Positions 9,280 to 17,634 of a stretch of 64,000 bases of DNA are shown here, piece by piece. Numbering within the stretch: position 1 is the stretch's first letter; every line of letters begins with the position of its first letter. Below the pieces are notes generated by a model. That model was not told where the DNA came from. It saw only the letters and a program-made list of their open reading frames with translations, and did no database searches. The translations under genes and the position numbers were made by a program. Source of the stretch: Hymenobacter negativus (lineage in GTDB: Bacteria; Bacteroidota; Bacteroidia; Cytophagales; Hymenobacteraceae); contig NZ_JAGETZ010000016.1 of the NCBI RefSeq assembly GCF_017571495.1, positions 62,001 through 126,000 of the forward strand, written 5' to 3'.

Positions 9280-10485
9280 ATGGCTTATTACCACCGCCTC
9301 GGCCAGATTCCGCGCAAGCGCCACACCCAGTTCCGTCAGCCCGATGGCTCCTTGTATTCGGAGCAGCTGGTGGGCACGCAGGGTTTTCATGGCGTGTCGT
9401 CGCTGCTGTACCACGTGCACCCGCCTACTCAGATTAAGCACGTAGGCGAGCCCAAACCCTACGCGCCCAAGCTGCTGAAGGACCGCCCACTCCAGCCCGA
9501 GCACTTGCGTACGCTAGCTCAGACCAGCACCGGTGGCGATTACCTGGCTGCTCGACAAACCTTGTTGGGAAATGCGGATGTCACGATGAGCATCTGCAAC
9601 CCCACGGAGAAGCGAATGGGGTACTACTACAAAAACGCCCAGGCCGACGAGGTGATTTTCGTGCACGAAGGCCGCGGCGAATTGTGGAGCCAGATGGGCA
9701 AAGTAGCGTTCGAGCCCGGCGATTACGTAGTGGTGCCGCGCACGGTCATCCACCAGTTTCACTTCGAAGAAGGGCCAGTGCGGCTGCTCATCATCGAGTC
9801 GTTCAGCCCCGTGGAAACGGTGCGGCGCTACCGCAACCACTTCGGCCAGTTGCTGGAGCACTCGCCCTATTGCGAGCGCGACATTCGTCCACCAAGTGAG
9901 CTGCTGCCCCACGAGCAACCCGAGGGCGACTACGTGCTACACGTTAAGAAAGAGGGCCTGCTGCACGAGTTGACTTACGCGCACTCACCTTTCGATGTGG
10001 TGGGCTGGGACGGCTATTTCTATCCTTACGCCTTCAGCATTCACGACTTTGAGCCGATAACCGGCCGCCTGCACCAGCCGCCGCCCGTGCACCAGACGTT
10101 TGAGGGGCACAATTACGTCATCTGCTCCTTCGTGCCGCGCCTGTTCGACTACCACCCGCTCAGCATTCCGGCGCCCTACAACCACGCTAACGTCGATTCT
10201 GACGAGGTGCTGTATTACGTAGCTGGCAACTTTATGTCGCGCAAAGGCGTCGATTTGGCATCCTTCACCTGGCACCCCACCGGCCTGCCGCACGGCCCGC
10301 ACCCCGGTACCGTGGAAGCCAGCCTTGGCAAAAAGGAAACCCACGAGCTAGCCGTAATGGTCGATACCTTCCGCCCGCTCTACCTCACCGAAGCTGCCCT
10401 GCCCTACGTGGATGGCCGCTACCCCATGAGCTGGAACCCCGGCTTCGTGCCCGACCCACCCCGTTCAGCGGATATGATGGACTAA
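9280..10485 (+). CDS. hmgA: Homogentisate 1,2-dioxygenase
   Basis: The 401-aa product opens the aromatic ring of homogentisate in tyrosine/phenylalanine catabolism, giving maleylacetoacetate. The whole length resembles the family: the N-terminus MAYYHRLGQIPRKRHTQFR, the cupin strand with HQFHFEEGPVRLLIIE, and the C-terminal iron site around HANVDSDEVLYYV and HPTGLPHGPHPG, which supply the expected His, Glu and His ligands. The start ATG 9280 is the natural family start. No other tyrosine catabolic gene is adjacent, so the gene appears to be a single transcription unit ended by the hairpin at 10516-10580. Confidence 0.9.
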   Translation: MAYYHRLGQIPRKRHTQFRQPDGSLYSEQLVGTQGFHGVSSLLYHVHPPTQIKHVGEPKPYAPKLLKDRPLQPEHLRTLAQTSTGGDYLAARQTLLGNADVTMSICNPTEKRMGYYYKNAQADEVIFVHEGRGELWSQMGKVAFEPGDYVVVPRTVIHQFHFEEGPVRLLIIESFSPVETVRRYRNHFGQLLEHSPYCERDIRPPSELLPHEQPEGDYVLHVKKEGLLHELTYAHSPFDVVGWDGYFYPYAFSIHDFEPITGRLHQPPPVHQTFEGHNYVICSFVPRLFDYHPLSIPAPYNHANVDSDEVLYYVAGNFMSRKGVDLASFTWHPTGLPHGPHPGTVEASLGKKETHELAVMVDTFRPLYLTEAALPYVDGRYPMSWNPGFVPDPPRSADMMD

Positions 10486-10515
10486 CTAAGTAACTAACGG
10501 TAAAAAATCAATACT

Positions 10516-10580
10516 GTAAATGAGGGAGGGGCTGTTCAAAGGTGCTATGTGCGCCCTTAAACAGCCCCTCCCTCATTTAC
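10516..10580. terminator. Bidirectional terminator hairpin
   Basis: A perfect 21-bp inverted repeat (10516-10536 with 10560-10580) lies between the convergent ends of hmgA and the minus-strand gene at 10598. Confidence 0.8.
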
Positions 10581-10597
10581 GGCATTATCCGCCCTTG

Positions 10598-11329
10598 CTA
10601 CTTCACCACCGCTACCCGGTTATAGTGGTCGATAATGCGCGCCACATCGGCGGGCTGGTCGTATTTCAGGTGTTGCGCCTCGGCAAACTTGCGCATATCG
10701 TCGTCGCGCTTGCCAAACAGGCGCAGGACGGCTGCCTGACTGAGGTCGAAGGGGCGCAGGGGCTCGTCGGGCTCGGTGCCAGAGCCTACCAGCAGCAGAG
10801 GGGCCAGCGAAAGACGGCCCGCCGCAGCATCGGCGCCCGAAGAGTAGAGCCAGGCCAGCAGCAGCGGGCCGGCATCCACGGCAGTCAGCACCTCCACAAA
10901 TTCGCGTCGCGTGCCGATGGTGCCTTCCTTCACTAGGCGCGGGCGAAAACGCCGGGGGGCCTCTGCCCCTTTGCCACCGGCCTCGCCCAAGTCGAAGCCG
11001 CGCAGGCTGCCTACCGGCCATAGGTGGGTCGAGTCCAGGTCAATCGAGTCCTGCGCTTCCAGCAGACGCAGGCCGGCATGGTAGCGCAGGCCCTGTACCG
11101 GGCGGTATCGGCCATCGAAGGTGCGCAGGGCGCCGGGCTGAAACGTGCCATCGCCGAAAAAGCCGCTGGTATGTTTGGCTAGGTCCGCGCGGAGCGCGAT
11201 GGTGTTGGGTTTGGTATTGGCTTGGCGATAAATTGTCCGCGCTTCGGCAATGTCATGCGCAGATTGGGCATGGGCACCAGCCGCGCTGGCTACCAATGAG
11301 AGGGCAACTAAATAGCTGAAGAGTTTCAC
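10598..11329 (-). CDS. Secreted protein of unknown function, paralogue 1
   Basis: The 243-aa product starts at a GTG (11329) with a signal peptide ending near GAHAQS. I do not recognise a family. It is a paralogue of the next upstream gene (11437-12189): both share an N-terminal R-x-(L/I)-Y-(R/Q)-(Q/R)-A-N segment, a LHLLEA/LRLLEAxDS segment, HLWPVGSL/HVWPPGSL, then F-V-E-V-L-T in the middle, and a C-terminal A-x-x-Q-H-L region ending in a DHYNR/EYFNR motif. The two genes face the same way with 107 bp between them. There is no lipoprotein Cys and no transmembrane segment beyond the signal, so a periplasmic location is likely. Confidence 0.7.
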   Translation of the reverse strand: MKLFSYLVALSLVASAAGAHAQSAHDIAEARTIYRQANTKPNTIALRADLAKHTSGFFGDGTFQPGALRTFDGRYRPVQGLRYHAGLRLLEAQDSIDLDSTHLWPVGSLRGFDLGEAGGKGAEAPRRFRPRLVKEGTIGTRREFVEVLTAVDAGPLLLAWLYSSGADAAAGRLSLAPLLLVGSGTEPDEPLRPFDLSQAAVLRLFGKRDDDMRKFAEAQHLKYDQPADVARIIDHYNRVAVVK

Positions 11330-11436
11330 TAACGTAATTCCAAATAAAAAATAAGCAGAAACCGAAGGTCAAAACTACGAGATATGCTTCGGTTTATGGG
11401 CATTACCAAGCACTGTGCCAGCTGCTTGGTAATGGC

Positions 11437-12189
11437 TTATTTTCCGGGGGCAGCAGTAGCCGTGCTATGTCGGTTGAAGTACTCCACCAAGTGTAGCACA
11501 TCGGGCAGGGTGGTGTAGCTAAGGTGCTGTTTCGCAGCATATGCCTGCACGTCGGAAGCAAAAGGCACGAACAGCTTGGTTACGTTTTTCTCATTCAGCG
11601 AAAGCTCCCGGAGCGGCTCTTTCGATTGGCCCAGACCTGCTACAATGACTTGGCCGATTTCGGTGCGGGCGGCCTTCGTTTCGGTGCGCAAAATGGGGTC
11701 CAGCTGGGCATCCTCGTGCAGGTAGTGGTGTTGCAGGCCCAGAATTACGGGGCTATTGTCGTTGGGCGTCAGCACTTCCACAAAATCCGTCTTGGTGCTG
11801 CCCACGCGTACTGACAGGCTGCGAAAGTGGCGGGCATCAGGTCCCCGGCCCAGGTAAAAGCCGTCAAGGCTGCCGGGCGGCCACACGTGGCTGCCGGTCG
11901 AGTCGCGGGCTTCCAGCAGGTGCAGGGCCACGTTGTACTTCATGGCTGGAATACGCACCCGGCGTTTGTCGAGCAGCACCAGTGTTCCCGGCTGGTCGGT
12001 GCTTATGAGGTAGGCTTCGGGGGCATTCACCAGGTCCTTGCGCATGCGCGCCAAGGCATCGGGAGAGTTGGCCCGCTGGTACAGGTCAAGGCCTATTTCG
12101 GTGAGGTCGCGCTGGGCCTGGGCGTGCGCCGCAGTGGTGGTCAGCAGTAGGGCCACCAGCGAAAGCAGAGTTTTAGCAGATAGATTCAT
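11437..12189 (-). CDS. Secreted protein of unknown function, paralogue 2
   Basis: The 250-aa product starts at ATG 12189 with a signal peptide ending near AAHAQAQ. It is the upstream partner of the paralogue at 10598-11329 and shares its segment order (YQRAN, LHLLEARDS, HVWPPGSLDGFYLG, FVEVLTPND, KQHL, VEYFNR). Similarity is spread along the whole length, which points to tandem gene duplication rather than a shared small domain. The function is unknown; the conserved V-W-P-P-G-S-L turn and F-V-E-V-L-T strand are the best handles for a profile search. No catalytic motif is apparent. Confidence 0.7.
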   Translation of the reverse strand: MNLSAKTLLSLVALLLTTTAAHAQAQRDLTEIGLDLYQRANSPDALARMRKDLVNAPEAYLISTDQPGTLVLLDKRRVRIPAMKYNVALHLLEARDSTGSHVWPPGSLDGFYLGRGPDARHFRSLSVRVGSTKTDFVEVLTPNDNSPVILGLQHHYLHEDAQLDPILRTETKAARTEIGQVIVAGLGQSKEPLRELSLNEKNVTKLFVPFASDVQAYAAKQHLSYTTLPDVLHLVEYFNRHSTATAAPGK

Positions 12190-12241
12190 GTTTGGAAGGT
12201 AAGCAGCAGAGGTGTAATCAGCTTGCTGAATATAAAGAACA

Positions 12242-12283
12242 TCAGGCGGAGCCTCAGTACGATGATGCTGAGGCTCCGCCTGA
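12242..12283 (-). terminator. Terminator of the HMG-CoA reductase gene
   Basis: A perfect 16-bp inverted repeat (12242-12257 with 12268-12283) has a 10-nt loop. On the minus strand it is followed by a U-rich stretch, and it lies 28 bp after the reductase stop codon. Confidence 0.75.
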
Positions 12284-12310
12284 CGGCTCCACTAATTTGT
12301 GATACCGGGT

Positions 12311-13873
12311 TTACCGGTTGCGGCCGTACTGCTCGTGACTGCTCACCCAGTCGGAGCTGCTGATGGCAGCCCCCAGGCTTAGTTCGCCGGCCAGCACCAC
12401 ACCGGCTACAATTTCGGCAAACTTGCGCACCGTGCCCCGGCCCACGCAGCCCAGCATTTGCAGGCATTCGTTTTGGGTGGCCAGGCCGGTACCGCCGCCG
12501 TGCGTGGCCACAATGAGCGAGGGAATGGTGATGCTGATGTAGAGGTCGCCGTCCTTGGTCACTTCCGAATACAGAATACCAGCCGACGACTCGCTCACGT
12601 TGGCTACGTCCTGCCCGGTGGCAATGAACAGGGCCGTGATGCCATTGGCCGAGTGAGCGCCATTGTTGTTGGCCCCCGATATGAAGGCGCCCACATTGCT
12701 GACTTGGCCGTGGTAGGCCAGTTGCTCGGGCGTCACGCGCATGCGCTGCATCAGTACGTCGCGCTTCACCACGGCTTCGGCCACCACGCGCTTGCCGCGG
12801 GTGCGCATCACGTTGATTTGGGAGGCTTTTTTGTCGGTGGCGAAGTTCGATTCGAGGTAGAAGTGCTCAATTTTCGGGCCCTTATAGTTTTCCAGAATCC
12901 AGGAGCAGGCTGCAAAGGTGGCGCGGCCCACCATGTTCTGCCCAGCCGCGTCCCCGGTGCTGAAATTGAAGCGGAGGTAGGCGAATTTGTTGCTCAGATA
13001 GGTGTCGATGTATTGCAGCTTGGCCACGCTCGACGTGCTTTCGGCCTGCGGCCGAATCTGGTCGATATTGTCCGCTACCCACTGCCCGAAATCCCGCGCC
13101 CCGCGCGCATCGTCGAACACAAATACCGGGGCCCGCTGCATAGCATCGCCCACCACGGTGCACTTCACGCCGCCACAGAGGTTCAATACCTGAATGCCCC
13201 GGTTGTAGCTCGCCACAAGGGTTCCCTCGGTGGTGGCCATTGGAATTAGGAAATCGCCCTGGGCGTGCTCGCCGTTCACCGTCAGTGGGCCGGCCAGGCC
13301 CACCGGAATCTGGGCCACGCCCATGAAGTGCTCGCAGTTACCCTTTAGATTATGCGCGTCGAAAGAGTAGTGCTTAAGGTGCTGGAATTCCTTGCCCGAA
13401 AACTGCTCGGCAAAGCGCTGGCGGGCCGCGATGGCAGCTTCGGAGTAGTCGTCTTCCTCGGAGCGCGGAATGCGGGGCTTAGAGTTGGCCGCGCCCACAA
13501 TGGCATCCTCCACTTCCACGTGCAAATCACCAAAAGCATCGGTCGAAAACCAGGCCTGCACGGCGTGGATGCCCTCGGCTAGGGGCGGGGCATCGAGCAC
13601 TATAAGCAGGGCGCGGCCCACGGGCAACTCAATGACTTTATCGCTGGCGTTGATTTCGCAGGCTGCCCGCCGCTCCCCGTTGCCCAAATCCACCTGGATT
13701 TTCTCGGCAGGCACCACCATGTCGCCAATCTGCACCTTCGTGAAACCGGTCACCTTCACCGTATCGAGCCGGTTTTTGATGCTGAAAGCCACGCCCTTGT
13801 TTTCGGGTAGGTTGTGCAGGCTGCCGCGCGTATACAGCAGCTTGAGGAGCATTGGGCTGGGGGTGAAAACCAT
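12311..13873 (-). CDS. Hydroxymethylglutaryl-CoA reductase with extra N-terminal domain
   Basis: The 520-aa product is the mevalonate-forming reductase of isoprenoid synthesis. All four catalytic residues of class I enzymes can be aligned by eye: Glu181 in CEHFMGVAQIPVGLAGPL, Lys348 in FATDKKASQIN, Asp422 in GQDVANVSESSAG and His513 in the C-terminal SSHEQYGRN. The GDAAGQNM motif is also present. Residues 1 to about 140 are not part of the catalytic core and contain short beta-type segments (VKVTGFTKVQIGDMVV) followed by an acidic linker (RSEEDDYSE). ATG 13873 is used here; a second ATG at 13852 (MLLKLLYTRG) is an equally possible start. No other mevalonate gene is adjacent. Confidence 0.9.
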   Translation of the reverse strand: MVFTPSPMLLKLLYTRGSLHNLPENKGVAFSIKNRLDTVKVTGFTKVQIGDMVVPAEKIQVDLGNGERRAACEINASDKVIELPVGRALLIVLDAPPLAEGIHAVQAWFSTDAFGDLHVEVEDAIVGAANSKPRIPRSEEDDYSEAAIAARQRFAEQFSGKEFQHLKHYSFDAHNLKGNCEHFMGVAQIPVGLAGPLTVNGEHAQGDFLIPMATTEGTLVASYNRGIQVLNLCGGVKCTVVGDAMQRAPVFVFDDARGARDFGQWVADNIDQIRPQAESTSSVAKLQYIDTYLSNKFAYLRFNFSTGDAAGQNMVGRATFAACSWILENYKGPKIEHFYLESNFATDKKASQINVMRTRGKRVVAEAVVKRDVLMQRMRVTPEQLAYHGQVSNVGAFISGANNNGAHSANGITALFIATGQDVANVSESSAGILYSEVTKDGDLYISITIPSLIVATHGGGTGLATQNECLQMLGCVGRGTVRKFAEIVAGVVLAGELSLGAAISSSDWVSSHEQYGRNR

Positions 13874-13961
13874 CGGAAAGCGAGGTGGGAATTAAGTGAA
13901 TGAACTGTGTGGCGGTGAAGGTGCGGAATTTTAGCCGGAATCGCCAATTAATGCCTTGGCA

Positions 13962-14396
13962 TTATTTCAGGCAGATGGTAATGGGAACCATGATTTTTAC
14001 ATTGACTGGTACCCCAGCCTGCTGACCCGGTGTGAGGCGAGGCAACGTCTGAATGGCGCGCACTACTACAGCATCCAAGCGGCTGTCGAGGCTTTTGATA
14101 ATGGATATATTGCTCACATCTCCGTTTTTAGTGACGGTGAATTCGACCACCATCCGGCTCCCGGGAAATTGGCCCTTGGCATCAAGCGGTGGGAAGCGCA
14201 ATTCTTTTCCAATGGCCGCACATATAGCCGCATTGCCACCGCCACCGGGCAATTGGGGCATCTGCTCCGCGTATGTGTACACTGTGGTGTCGGCCACGGC
14301 GGCCGGTTTTGCGGTGCTGGCTGGGTTGGGTGTTTGCGCCTGCACTGTGCCGGTAGCCAAGGCAACAGTGAGCAGCATCAGCCACAGGTGTTTCAT
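13962..14396 (-). CDS. Small secreted TonB C-terminal-domain protein
   Basis: The 144-aa product has a signal peptide (MKHLWLMLLTVALATG) and one TonB C-terminal fold from about residue 45, with the typical core VVEFTVTKNGDVSNISIIKSL, the AIQTLP region and a final VPVNVKIMVPITICLK. There is no membrane anchor after the signal peptide, so it is a free or loosely attached periplasmic TonB-like protein rather than a classical energy transducer. It belongs to a small cluster: a decayed relative at 14435-14629 and a larger one at 14784-15518 lie directly upstream on the same strand. Confidence 0.8.
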   Translation of the reverse strand: MKHLWLMLLTVALATGTVQAQTPNPASTAKPAAVADTTVYTYAEQMPQLPGGGGNAAICAAIGKELRFPPLDAKGQFPGSRMVVEFTVTKNGDVSNISIIKSLDSRLDAVVVRAIQTLPRLTPGQQAGVPVNVKIMVPITICLK

Positions 14397-14434
14397 AGGT
14401 AGGCAAGATTAAAGAAAGCAGCCAGAGGCTCGGG

Positions 14435-14629
14435 CTATTGTATCCGAAAGGTAACCGGCACGATGAAGCTGACCGCGACGGGCTGCCCGGGCGTAAAGGC
14501 TGGTAGCGTTTAAATAACGCGCAGGGTCTCTGTATTTAGTAGCTGGACGAGCCCTTTCACTATTTTGACCTCGTGCACCGAGCTGTTCTTACTTACAATG
14601 AAGGTGGCATACACGCGCCCTTCCACCTA
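14435..14629 (-). pseudogene. Decayed TonB C-terminal-domain gene
   Basis: Read on the minus strand, this gives VEGRVYATFIVSKNSSVHEV, a continuing KIVKGLVQLLNTETLRVI, a TAA at 14512-14510, and then TLPAFTPGQPVAVSFIVPV up to a TAG at 14437-14435. A second in-frame TAG lies at 14629-14627, just before the readable part. The text closely parallels the C-terminus of the intact neighbour at 14784-15518 (EGRVFASFTIGADGRVHDAH; QPVAVSFTVPVSF). The first stop replaces the position of Arg or Lys in RVIRQL. It is a broken duplicate of the neighbour, too short and interrupted to encode a working protein. Confidence 0.8.
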
Positions 14630-14783
14630 GGTCCGGTTTGCGCTTGTGGACAACGTCCGCGAGCCGGGCTCACCGAACAAACATTGAGTGTAATATTGAA
14701 AGTAGGTAAATGATATATTATAGTTGGGAGAAATGAAGGGTGGGAATTGCAAAACAGGTGCACGGATGTAGGACTCCTGTGTC

Positions 14784-15518
14784 CTATTCCAGCTTGAAGC
14801 TGACCGGCACGGTAAAGCTGACGGCTACAGGTTGACCATTTTGCCTGCCGGGTTTAAAACCTGTCAGCTGGCGGATTACCCGCAATACTTCAGCGTCAAG
14901 CAACGGGTCCAAGCTTTTTACAATATGTGCATCGTGTACCCGCCCATCTGCTCCGATGGTGAAGCTGGCAAATACCCGGCCTTCGGCGCAAACCCGCCCT
15001 GCCGCTTTGGGCCACCGGATATGCTTTTGGATATAGGCCACCAACTCTCTCTGGCCACCGCCCCTAAAGCTGGGCATGAGTTCAACAATGGCGCCGTACA
15101 CCACGCCAGAATTTTCATCAGCTACTGCCGGTAGGGGAGTAGGGACGTTTTCGGGTAAGGAAACCGTCCGCATATTATGTGGCAACGGCTTGCTCACCTG
15201 CGCTAGCGCCTCCCGCGCTGTCAGACCTTGCCCTACCACCAGCACCAGAGACATCAGAAACCAGCGCAACCGCCGCGACAGCGTCGGTGCGGTCGGCACT
15301 AACACCTGTCCGCGCTGAAAGCTGCCGCACACCCGCCCGTCGGGCGAAGCGGCGCGGGCGGCGGCTAAGTCAACCGCAGGGTTTTCGGAATGGCTGAAAT
15401 CCTGCACTACGCGCTGGCAGCTGCTGCAAAAGTGACCTTTTTCATGGTTGGTAAAGGCGGCCGCGCTTACCGAACAGGGGGCAAGCAGGGCTTCGAAAAC
15501 AGGTAGCTGTAGCAGCAT
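14784..15518 (-). CDS. TonB-like protein with N-terminal CxxC segment and one membrane span
   Basis: The 244-aa product starts best at ATG 15518 (MLLQLPVFEALLAPC). Its first about 60 residues carry the Bacteroidota pattern of conserved cysteines: FCSSCQRVVQDFS followed by GRVCGSF. A hydrophobic span (WFLMSLVLVVGQGL) follows, and a TonB C-terminal domain closes the protein (GRVFASFTIGADGRVHDAHI; FKPGRQNGQPVAVSF). This architecture is common near TonB-dependent transport genes, where the N-terminal segment is cytoplasmic and the TonB domain periplasmic. It is the upstream member of the three-copy TonB cluster, and the pseudogene next to it is its closest relative here. Confidence 0.75.
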   Translation of the reverse strand: MLLQLPVFEALLAPCSVSAAAFTNHEKGHFCSSCQRVVQDFSHSENPAVDLAAARAASPDGRVCGSFQRGQVLVPTAPTLSRRLRWFLMSLVLVVGQGLTAREALAQVSKPLPHNMRTVSLPENVPTPLPAVADENSGVVYGAIVELMPSFRGGGQRELVAYIQKHIRWPKAAGRVCAEGRVFASFTIGADGRVHDAHIVKSLDPLLDAEVLRVIRQLTGFKPGRQNGQPVAVSFTVPVSFKLE

Positions 15519-15864
15519 GAGCGGGTGGGATACAGGAGAAAAAACGGTGCCAGCCGGCTGGCATGATGGCAACGCTGCGGCCGCCGGGAAAGTATGCGCC
15601 GACGGCCCATCCCGGTGCGTAGCAGCTATTTAATGGCTTGGGTAAAATAATTTGCTGTGAAGAACGTCGGCTTCCATGAAGCCGAATTCATAATCTGTTC
15701 ACCCAGCCCGCTCGTATTTGCCTCATTAAAAAACCCTGATGGGACGGCGCGGTTATAGCCCCCGCGCTAACGCGGCGCTTATATCCAAAAAAGGACAGGG
15801 GCCGCGCCGGACGTATTACCTTTGCGTGTCGTCGGGAACACTCGCCGGCCGCCACTTTTCTGCT
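15519..15864. other. 346-bp divergent intergenic region with a 16-bp palindrome
   Basis: The region separates the TonB-like gene from the dioxygenase gene. It contains the perfect palindrome TGCCAGCCGGCTGGCA at 15548-15563 and a small hairpin CGGCTTC-cat-GAAGCCG near 15669. I see no coding sequence. Confidence 0.55.
15817..15824 (+). promoter_or_regulatory. -7 promoter box of the dioxygenase gene
   Basis: TACCTTTG matches the Bacteroidota -7 consensus TAnnTTTG exactly, 41 bp before the chosen ATG at 15865. This supports the shorter start for that gene. Confidence 0.5.
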
Positions 15865-16680
15865 ATGGCCTTACCTTTTGACTATCCACGCTTTACACTC
15901 GGCAGTAGCCTAACCGCCGAGCAACGAGCCTTTTTTGCTAAATACGGCTTCCTCCATTTCCGCCCTTTTGCTTCTCCCGAGCAAGTGGCCGAGATTCTTA
16001 AAGCCACCCAGGAAGTGCAAGCCAAATGGCTGGCTGATGGGGTGGAAAAAGTGAATGGCGTGCCCATCAAGTACGGCAAGGATGTGGACGGCTCGCGCAT
16101 TGTGCAGCGCTTCGCCTTTGCCTCGCAGCACCACCCCGTGCTGCACGACTTGTTGCAGGACGAGCGGTTCAAAGCCCTTTTTCCGCTCCTCGAAGCCGAA
16201 GGTGGCCGCGTGGGCGAGAACGAGAAGGACGGCCTAGTCGTGAACCACTACGTGAACGTGCCCGGCTCCGAGTTCAGCCAGATGGGCTGGCACACCGACT
16301 CGCTGCGCGACGTGTTCTATGGCAAGCGCATCGGTCCCATGCTCAACGTGGGCCTGCACCTCGATGGCACCAAAGCCACCAACGGCGGCCTGCGCGTAAT
16401 TCCGGGCACCCACCGCCAGGGCCTGCACAAGATGCTCTTCCGCAAGAAGTATTACAAGGACGTTTTCTACGACCCCAACGAAATTGCCATCGAAACCGAG
16501 CCCGGCGACCTCACCGTGCATGACGGCCGCATGTGGCACCGCGTGGCCCAGTCGCCGCTCATTGGCGAAACCAGCCGCCGCCGCGTCATGTACGTGCCCA
16601 TTATTTCGGGCAAGTACCAGCCCAAGAGCGAAGACAGCCCCACGCCGTTCTACCTGCGCTTTTTGCACCTTGTTAAATAG
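15865..16680 (+). CDS. Phytanoyl-CoA dioxygenase (PhyH) family protein
   Basis: The 271-aa product is a non-haem Fe(II)/2-oxoglutarate-dependent oxygenase of the PhyH type. The iron facial triad is visible: His143 and Asp145 in GWHTDSLRD and His225 in GRMWHRV; the Arg-rich SRRRVMYVPI strand probably binds 2-oxoglutarate. I chose ATG 15865 (MALPFDYPRFTLG) because the longer frame runs through the promoter box at 15817. The actual substrate is unknown; the family acts on lipids, amino acids and many natural products. An SDR gene follows 80 bp downstream on the same strand and could be cotranscribed. Confidence 0.85.
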   Translation: MALPFDYPRFTLGSSLTAEQRAFFAKYGFLHFRPFASPEQVAEILKATQEVQAKWLADGVEKVNGVPIKYGKDVDGSRIVQRFAFASQHHPVLHDLLQDERFKALFPLLEAEGGRVGENEKDGLVVNHYVNVPGSEFSQMGWHTDSLRDVFYGKRIGPMLNVGLHLDGTKATNGGLRVIPGTHRQGLHKMLFRKKYYKDVFYDPNEIAIETEPGDLTVHDGRMWHRVAQSPLIGETSRRRVMYVPIISGKYQPKSEDSPTPFYLRFLHLVK

Positions 16681-16760
16681 TGACTGGGCGGCTGAGTGAC
16701 TGAGTGGAAATTCATTCGCCCTGACTCAGTCATTCAGTTACTTAGTTACTAATTCACTCA

Positions 16761-17543
16761 ATGGCATATGCCCTCGTTACCGGCGCTTCGCGTGGCATTG
16801 GCCGCGCCATTGCGCTTCAACTGGCCCAGCGCGGCTACGACTTGCTGCTGGTGGCGCGGTCTGAAAACCAACTCACCACCCTGGCCCTGGAAATTGGGGC
16901 CAAATACCAGCACCAAGCCCATGTATTGGCCCTGGACCTGGCCGCTCCCGGCGCTGCCGAAACCGTAGCGACCTGGGCCACTCAGCAAACCGACCAGATG
17001 GCTGTGCTGGTTAATAATGCCGGCTATGGCCTCTGGGGTCGTTTCGAGCAGCTGGGCCTGGCCGAGCAGCAGAACATGATGCAGCTGAACATGAGCCTGC
17101 CCGTGGCCCTCACCCACGCGCTGCTGCCGGCCCTGCACAAGGTTCCGAAAGCGTACATCCTAAACGTATCGAGCACGGCTGCCTACCAGGCGGTGCCGTC
17201 TCTGTCGCTCTACGCGGCCAGCAAGGCTTTTCTGCTGAGTTTCAGCCGGGGCCTGCGCTATGAGTTGAAAACCAGTAACATTTCGGTGACGTGTCTGAGC
17301 CCCGGCGCTACCACCACTGGCTTCACCGACCGCGCCGGCATGGGGGCCGAACTGCAAGCCACTGCCAACAAAGTGTCGATGACGCCTGAAGCCGTGGCCC
17401 AAGCCGCCGTGGCCGGTCTGCTGGCTGGCGAGGCCGAAATTGTGCCCGGTGTGCTAAACAAAGTGTCGGCGGGCCTCACCAGCATTGTGCCTAAAGGCAT
17501 TGTGGAGAAAATTGCGGCCGGGATTTACGAAAAGTATCTCTAG
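16761..17543 (+). CDS. SDR-family NAD(P)-dependent oxidoreductase
   Basis: The 260-aa product is a classical short-chain dehydrogenase/reductase: the cofactor motif TGASRGIGRAIA at residues 7-18, NNAGYG in the middle, a catalytic Ser in NVSSTAAYQ and the catalytic pair YAASK. The length is typical. Sequence such as LLPALHKVPKAYILNVSS resembles the DltE/YqjQ-like group of SDRs, usually annotated only as short-chain dehydrogenases, so the substrate is not known. It follows the PhyH-type oxygenase on the same strand and ends at a strong hairpin (17576-17634). Confidence 0.88.
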   Translation: MAYALVTGASRGIGRAIALQLAQRGYDLLLVARSENQLTTLALEIGAKYQHQAHVLALDLAAPGAAETVATWATQQTDQMAVLVNNAGYGLWGRFEQLGLAEQQNMMQLNMSLPVALTHALLPALHKVPKAYILNVSSTAAYQAVPSLSLYAASKAFLLSFSRGLRYELKTSNISVTCLSPGATTTGFTDRAGMGAELQATANKVSMTPEAVAQAAVAGLLAGEAEIVPGVLNKVSAGLTSIVPKGIVEKIAAGIYEKYL

Positions 17544-17575
17544 CTATAGTTGCGATGCGGGGTGCTGAGCACCTA

Positions 17576-17634
17576 GGGCATCAGCATAAAGCTGCCTGCC
17601 CATCACCGGCCCCGGTAGCTTTATGCTGATGCCC
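17576..17634 (+). terminator. Terminator of the SDR gene
   Basis: A perfect 18-bp inverted repeat (17576-17593 with 17617-17634) begins 33 bp after the SDR stop codon. Confidence 0.65.

Noticed and set aside
16684..16757. TGACTGAGT-type short repeats between the PhyH and SDR genes as a regulatory array
   Set aside because: The units are short, irregular and partly self-complementary; a chance low-complexity spacer explains them equally well.
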